Positions 53,433 through 62,000 of a DNA stretch of 64,000 bases are shown one piece after another. Position 1 is the stretch's first letter, and the number at the start of each line of letters is the position of its first letter. The notes under the pieces were generated by a model. That model saw only the letters and a program-made list of their open reading frames with translations. It was not told where the DNA came from and did no database searches. The DNA lies in the NCBI GenBank assembly GCA_019009955.1, contig CM032233.1, positions 88,160,001 to 88,224,000 on the forward strand, in the 5' to 3' direction. The position numbers and the translations under genes are program-made. The DNA comes from Riptortus pedestris. Taxonomy: Eukaryota; Arthropoda; Insecta; Hemiptera; Alydidae.

Positions 53433-55986
53433 CAGACACGGCATCTCAAGTTCCAGTGTCACACCCCCTTAAAATCACCAATTGTATTAATAAAAGGCTG
53501 ACTTGGTGTGTCATAATTTTGATCCCTGAAGAATCTTTTCAGTCTATATTCAACCTCGTAACTTTCTCCAGTACTTCTCCAACATCCATAACTTTGGAAT
53601 TTCCAACGAAATGCCAAACTTTTTATGACGGATTATTGTAGAAAATCAAATTTTAAAACGAGTTTATGTCAGTATATTTTTTGATTTGACGCAACCTTTA
53701 TCCATAAAATTCACAAATCTTTATTTCAGAAACGGCTTATTTTATTGAAAATTGCTGCGACATAAAAGTGGTAGCCAACAAAATTATCTTTGAAATAAGT
53801 ATACGGGAAAAGGAATGGATTCTGAAGTAAAAAAAAAAAAAAAATAGTATTTAAAACGAAATAGCTCAATAGTTTTCATGAATGTTTACTTTAAAAAACA
53901 CCAACATAAAAAAAACGTTCTTAGAATTAATTTAGTTTAAACTAATTATATAGTAATTATTTTTCGAAGGAATGCATTTTTCCCATCTGCATAGCTTCAT
54001 GAATGAAGTAATTTTTATTGTGTGTGTTCATGCGTGCACATGTGTGTATGTGTATTTGGATGTGCATGTGTGTGTGTTTCAGTGCATATGCATATGCATT
54101 AATCTTTTGTTATAATAGTTATAATATTATAAATAACTATATTTATATTTTTGCAGGTCATTGATTAAGGACTGCTTAAAAAGTATTTACAACACTGAAT
54201 TAATAACTATTGAATGCAACCCCCAACTATCTTCATCACATCTTATTGATATTATTCATGAAGTATGTATCATTATGGTTTTTAATTTTCAAATTTTATT
54301 AATTGTAACATATTTTTGAACACATTTTTTAATACAACTTTTACAGTTATTTTTTATTACAGTTTTTTTTTTAATTTTAATTTTCACATTATCCTTTTAC
54401 TGCAAAAAAAATTATCAAAAAAGTGAAAATTAAAGGAATCAAAATACATTTTAACCATGAACTCTGTTGTGGTACAGAGATATGTATACCTCTTTTGCTG
54501 AACATTATTTTTAACCATATAAGAAATAACCATTATACTGCTCTCCACCCCAAATAATTTTTTTTTTTTATGTTCATTATAACGTTTTGGCTTTTGTGGC
54601 CTTCTTCAGATAATCCTGTAACATATTTATTTTTATACGGATGGGTTATTTCTAATATGGATTTCGTTGAACCCCAAAAAATAAAAAACTGATTTAAATT
54701 ATTTTTAACATCTAAGGAAATATATTGATATTTAAGTAAATGGGTGAAAACATCAAAATACAGAAAATAAATAGTTAATGATACACTCCTAACTAATTAT
54801 ATATATTTTTTATTTTAACTAAATATTTTTCTTTATTTGTTAATAAACAACAATAGATCATGTGTGTGTGTTTTAGAACCCTTATTCTTTTGAGCATAAC
54901 TATTAATGGAGTTCAAGCTTAAAAGGTTTAACCCTTGAATGTTTTAATGGTGTTACTACACTTATTTAACATAATTTTTAAAAATTGAGAGATAGAAAAG
55001 TTCCTATAATAAATGAAAATAAACCATTTTATTTCTTAGGTTTGTGCCACAGTTACAAGCAATACACGCCGTGTTTATAGACCACGGAATACTGAAAAAG
55101 TTATTATTCATTTATCTCATATAAATTTACTTTACATGGACAAATGGGGAAGCAGAATGTTAATTGAATTCTTGAAGCAGGTAATTTTGTATTTTCCTTT
55201 ACCAGTAAATATTGTAGATGTTTATGATCCATAATTAATACTGTTTAGTTGTTTCCCAATAATGATCATTGCTTGCGTTCAAATGTATATTCAGGTAAAA
55301 CCAAGAAAATCAATGAATTACATTCATGCATGTAAATAACTTTGTTATAAACTTTAAATGCACTTTTCATTCACTTCGTAGTTAGAATGATGGAATAATT
55401 TTATAAGACTATTCCGGAAATATCTAATAAAAAAGTATACCCAATTTTAAAAAAAGAGGGAAACATTGAGAAATTAAAAGAAAAGGGCTTAACCGGCAGT
55501 TGTCACCAGAGAAGTTGAGGAACTGAGAAATTTAGAAAAAAAAATTACTCACTTGTAGTTTTCATACTGCATAAACAGCAAGAGACCGTTAACAGACAAA
55601 TATATAAATCTATATATAAGACAATTTTGAACAGACCTCATTTTCGTCATCTCCTGGGTAGGGTCGATGGACATTTGAAGAAAATTTATGAAAATTGTGC
55701 CATGAGTACAACCTCAATAGCTGATTTCCTTTACGGGAAATCTGCTAAAATGAAAAGGATACCTCCCTTAACTCACATATCTTCTTCTCTTAACAAATAG
55801 GCTTAGCTGAGGAAGAACAAATCTCACAAGAAGAGGAAAGGTCAATTAGTGTCTGTGTTTGAGGCTTGAGTCTATCTCCGGAAAATTTAAATTGATGTAA
55901 AAATATTCGACAAAAACAATTTTGAATTCTCTGTTTATCTTATGCCTTATTGATATTGTTGCGAAAATTAAATAGATGAATAATCC

Positions 55987-56046
<60 letters not shown>

Positions 56047-59000
56047 CGTATTTGGAAAGTGTGACGTAGATCAAAGCAGCCGAAAGAATGTTCTAGGTCC
56101 GACCAGTACCTTCCAGCCAGACCTCGAATAGTCTAGACAATTCCCCTTTGATATATGCTGACAACCTATATAAAGAAGCTCGGGCCAGCCGTGAGTCAGT
56201 CAGTTTTATTGTCACCTGTCTTGATGTTCACATCAGTGCTTCAGTGCGACTTAGTGCAGTGCGGTAAAGTGTTTTTAAAAGAAGAACAGTGTTGTGCCAT
56301 GACTGTAAGTAACAGTTTAGTGCCGTGTTTAAGACAGTGCAGTGCCGCGAAGTAAAGGACAGTGCAGTGCCGCGAAGTAAATGACAGTGCAGTGCTGCGA
56401 AGTAAAGGACAGTGCAGTGCCGCGAAGTAAATGACAGTGCAGTGCCGCGAAGTAAAGGACAGTGCAGTGCCGCGAAGTAATGGACAGTGCAGTGCCGTGA
56501 CTGTAAGTAACAGTTTAGTGCCGTGTTTAAGAGAGTGCAGTGCCGCGAAGTAAAGGACAGTGCAGTGCCGTCTTTCTGTGAATTTCAGTGAATTATTGGA
56601 CTGTGACTCATTGAAGAACAGTAACGCTATCAGTGTATACTGTGAGTAGTAACTAAGAATAATCACCAAGTTTATTGTGCATTATCCAAATAAATTTTGC
56701 AGTGATAAAAACTGTGAAACTTGCGAGTATTTAATTTTGCAATCCAAAAGAACTCTTATTAAAAACGTTTATTACTGATTTTGGTAATACAAAACGTAAC
56801 AATAGATTGAACCAACATAACAGAAATGGTTTAAGTTCATATGCATGATCTATGACTTCCTTGGCACTCACAGTTTGTCTTTTATCCTGGGACTGGACAT
56901 AGGGATAATTCAGTTCAATTTATGGTTTTTGATTCTTCTATCTTGTACTGCTTTTTAAAGGCCCTAGAAAATCTCCTAGCCTGATTTGAGCAGCAAATTT
57001 ATTTAATGAATTTGATATTTATGATGGAAGTGTTATTGAAATCAAAGTTCTTGAATATTAAAAATATAGTTAGAGTAAAGTAAAATTGCTCTCTCTAGTA
57101 TTTTAATCATTAATTACACTGTTGAGCAAAAATACTTCTGTTTAATAAATACATTTCTTTCTTGGATTTTATATTTGTCATATAGAATAATACTGTAATT
57201 CATTAATTAAAATATTGATATTTTGATAATATAATTTATTATATAAATATAATAGTTTTAATAGAAAAGAAAATGTTTGAGACATAGTATCATGATATAG
57301 AAGCTAATAGACAGGAACTCTATAATTAATGGTATTATTTATAATGGAAATAACTATTATTTTCAGACTACATCAGAGAAAGGATTTTATGATGATAACT
57401 TAGAGTGGGTCGGATTAGAAAATGTGAACTTTATTTATACAACCACTTCAATCAATAAAATATCATCAAGATTTTTATCTTATAATCATATTCTTCATAT
57501 GAGGTAATTTCCTTAGTGTATGTGTGATCATACTTCTGAGCGTGTGAATGATCTCATTTTATGAAAAACAATAAAGCATGTTTTCTCCTCTTCCTGAATG
57601 GTGATGAATGTATTAAAATTAGAGATCTAGAAGTTAATTATTAAATATATAAGAAAAAAGGTTAAACATTAAAAAAATGGTTTTAAAATGTGTACAAGAA
57701 ATTATAAATATAAAACCCTTTTTATTCTTCTTTTCTGGACTTCCTGTACGAGTATGTGATGTTGTGTTTAATTTTTTTTTTTATTATTATTTATTTCACA
57801 AAATATTGAGAAATCAATTTTTATTTTCTTATTTGGTTGAAGTAATTTGGCACTATTTAATTAATACATTTGTATCATTAACAGCTAATTTTCCATTTAA
57901 TTAAAACTAACAATAAGGACGTTATTTATTTCAGAGCTCCTATTATTGCTGAAATGAATATAATTTATAGTTCATTACTTAAAGAGCTCTATCCCAATTT
58001 TGAGAAGCATTTCCAAATTTCTGAACTTATGGTTTCAACATATCAGGAAGTGAGTAATTTCACAGATTTAGACTAGCACAATTTGCCTCACATAAAGATT
58101 ATATTTAGCTAGTGAATTAATAATGAGAAAAATCAAATATATTTTAGGATGCATGGAAAATTACTTATTGCTTATAATCACTGCATACAGTATTTTAGTC
58201 TTAGATCAAACTGATTAACACAAAATTATTATTATTTTGCAAGGATTTCAGCATAGAGGACAATGTTTCTGCATCATTATTGTACTAATGAAAGAACTCC
58301 TCAATTGAAAACTGCTCCTTTAGGAAATTAGCAAAATGTTGACGAAGTATGAAAAACATTGAAATCGAATTTTGCTTGAACTCATTATAATGGCCCTCCT
58401 CCCTGAGAGATCTCATCATTAATAACAGTTTTTTTGTTTTTTTTATTTTATTCATGAAATTGTCTGTTGCAAAGAATTGATTATGCTGAATAGACTTGTG
58501 TTATTTCACACATTTTTTTTTTTACTTTTATTTGAGGCAGTTGCTCTTTTACCATTACTGATATATTTGAAACTAACATTCACTCCAATATTATTTTATT
58601 TGGATTAAAATTCTATAAAATAATTATCTTATTGAGTAATCTGATTAAAATTAAATTAAAATTTCGTACAACTCTATAAAAGTAAAGTAGTTTTAATTTA
58701 CATTACATATTATGAACTTAAGGGATAAAATTATAAGGGATGAACACGTACAAATGGGCAACAACAGTATAAATGATGTGATCAACTCTGCTTATCTTAT
58801 TTATGCAGTTTTTACTTGTCCGAAACAATCACAAGTATCTCATTTTTATTGATGTAGCCATATAACACTATGGTACATAAATATTTCTATGTACAGTAAT
58901 ATATGAAATAATAGTTTTGAATTATTTGAGAACTAAAGGTTACCTGAAATTCACTTGTGGGGAAAAACCTTTTAGAGAATAAAAAGAAAAAAGAGTAATT

Positions 59001-62000
59001 TTTGGAAAAGAGGCGGGGAGAATGAAAATGAAATTAAAAGAGTTATTAATTTTCTAATCCTCTTTGTTATAAGGTTGAGTCTACATTTAGTGGCCTATCA
59101 AGTGATTTCAGTTTTAATCCAAGAAACTTAACTAAGTGGTGTAAACACTTGAGCAGATATGGTATGCTGAACAAGGAGAGATTTTCTGAGGTATTTATAC
59201 TTTACATTAAATTCATTATTTTTATCACAATTCACATGAATTTGGGTTTTAAGTGTTAGATACTCGAGTAAGAGGTTGTTTGCTTATTATAGCACACCAC
59301 ATCTTAATTATTGTAGTTACAATAGCACTAGAAGGTTTTGACCTTTGGAATATCTCTAAGCCCTATCCTATCCTCACTTTTTGAAAGACAGTCAACACTA
59401 ATTGTCCACTGTACCAAAATCATGTTCTTGAGAGGTATAACAGCATAGTTTATTATTTTCTTAGAGTTTTTAAGATTTTTTTTTTTATACTGCCGTATTT
59501 TAAAGGCTTTTACAAATGAGTCAAGGAGATTATTCAAAGATAAAATGACTTCTTCTGAGGACAATTATGCATTTGAAAAAATACTAAAAACAAAGTCAGA
59601 CCAGTCAAATGGTCTCATTCGATATTCTTCTACAGAAGGTATTTAATATTTCAATCAATATACTCTAGAACAAGTGCTTTTTAGTCCCCTACATTTCATT
59701 TTATTTCAGGAACCTTTTATGTTTGTGAAAAGGCTGGAGAAAGAAATTCACAATTAGTGAAAATGGATTTACAAGAGTGGCACAATATAATTCAGAAAAA
59801 TTTGCGTGATTTTGGTAAGCACACATTTAAACCAATATCAATATATGTATCTTTTGAACAATGTTAACTTATATTTGCCTTTATTTTTTTTAGATAGCGA
59901 CCTGGAAGATGGTGCTCCAATTTTGACACCTGATATTTTGGAACTCATGGCTAAGTTAGACTGTATTTTAACAGAACCAGGTGGATGTATATTACTAGGA
60001 GGAAAGGTTGGAATTGGAAGAAAAACAGCTTTAAAAGTGATTTCTAAGAGGCATGCTGCATCAATATATTCCCCAAAGATTGGAGATCATTATACTGAGA
60101 AGCATTTTAAAAATGATTTAAAAAATGTAAACACTATTTTACAGAACTATTTTAGTTTAGAATCATTTATAACTCTTCATTGTTTTAACATTTTTATTGT
60201 TATGTTAAACTAATATCTATGATATGGAGAACATAATAGCATATTTAGCTTTTTAATTATTCATTAAAATTACTGCAGTGTTTTAATGTTTTCACAATAG
60301 TCTGAACAAAAAAATTTATAAATTGCTCATTCCAAATCAGTCCAGTGGAAAATAATATTTTATATTACAGGCTATGCAACTTGCTGGTGTTAATGGAGAC
60401 CAGTGCTACTTTTTTCTTGAGGACTACCAACTTAATGAGTCATATATCCTTAATATGCTAAACTGTGTTCTTTCTTCGGGTGAGGTATAGATTTCTGATA
60501 TTATTTGCTAACTAAAAGAATTTGTGTTTTTTATAAGGATGCAACTATTTCTTATTTCATCAATATGTTTTATAACTTAAACACAGTGAATAATAAAAAA
60601 TTAATTCAATGTTTTAAAATAAGTTTTATTTGATTATTCAAGAGAGAGACACCATGTGATTAGGGTTTCTAAAGCACACATTCTACCCCTTCACTCTATT
60701 TAAAAGGCATCCCTCTTTTCCTACCTTCTCCTAGAGTGACATAGCCAGTACCACCATCTTGGCCAATGTGATGGATTCCATTCTTTCAACATGTTCCTTC
60801 CCATGCAAGCTGTTCTCTTTGATATACATATGAAACCAGGCTCATAAAAAAACTTTGTTAGTTTAATTTAGTCTTACTTCTGATAAGCATCCTTTTATAT
60901 ATTAAGCATTATACCACTCAGCTTTGACAACCCCAAGTAATGATAATGGCCTAAAATATAAGAAATCCCTCCCCCCCTTTTCAAGAGCTACATGGGTACA
61001 TATTAGATGTACCCATAATAAATCTATTAAAAGGCAGGTCAATAAATTGAACTTGCATCAATGACCTTATCTTGTTTTAACTTCGCACATCTTCCATTAT
61101 TTATTAACTTCATATGTTTTTATTTTTCCGTTCTGCACATCTTCTATTGACACATTGAATTTTAGTATTATAGCATTTAATTCAAAATCATATCCCTGAT
61201 TGCAACTTCAATTATCTGGATCATCTTTGATCGAAATTAATTCCAGTAATTGTCAAAATATCTATAATCAAACAATCTTGAACTGAAAATTTAGATGATA
61301 ATTTTAGAAAATGAGAGATAACACTATCACATTTTTCTCCTTTGCATAAACTTTGGCGAAAAAGGCACTTCCAGAACTGCTTGGATACTTATTTTAATAA
61401 ATCATTCCCTTTTAAGCAAATATGAAACTGTTTATGTGCATACCTGTATTTTTAGGGGTTTATATGTTTAGTAAAATATTATGGAACTGGCATAGCTAAT
61501 TGAATGATTCTGTAGAGGTTTTTGGTTTATAAAATGAATTGCAATAGACAAATTCCTGTCGTTCATGAAATTAATAACGGTGTAAATATACCAATGAATA
61601 TAGGCTTCAGCATATACCTTATTTCTAACTGCATTCATTTCGTTTTTTAAATTATGTTTTTTATAGTTTAAACAAATGAATAATAGGCTTATACGTAACT
61701 GTGTGTTAAAATTTAATACCAAATTTAAACCAGTCAGGCAAATGTGCCATAATTTGAATGCCTTCTTTTCAAACATGTTATACTAACTACTTGACTCTTT
61801 TAATATATTATTTGTTATATCTAAGCAGTGGTATAAGTTTATAGCAATTTATCATTTTGTACATTAATTCTGAAATTCGTTATATATTTTTCAAGGTACC
61901 TGGATTATATAACACTGAAGAATTGAATTCAATAATTACATCCATCAAAGCTATAGCATCAGAAAATAATTATGATGGACCACTTTCCCAATATTTTAAG

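Larger units (their letters stand above)
55957..56801 (+). mobile_element. Solo LTR of an LTR retrotransposon (intron 44)
   Basis: 845 bp starting TGTTGCG and ending CGTAACA, a near-perfect TG...CA-type inverted end. It contains a TATA box tatataaag (56167-56175) and two overlapping arthropod-type initiators TCAGTC/TCAGTT (56196-56205) about 30 bp downstream. A polyadenylation signal AATAAA lies at 56689-56694. No gag-pol sequence or second LTR is present, so it is most likely a recombination-derived solo LTR. Flanking 4-mers ATAT/ATAG could be an aged target duplication. Long R region of roughly 500 bp. Confidence 0.75.

Noticed and set aside
56333..56572. CRISPR-like array
   Set aside because: Units are directly adjacent without unique spacers and sit within an LTR in a eukaryotic intron; it is a minisatellite.
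56241..56669. 142-codon minus-strand frame of repeated Leu-His-Cys-Phe residues
   Set aside because: It is the antisense of the 25-bp tandem repeat in the solo LTR; no start context or homology supports a protein.
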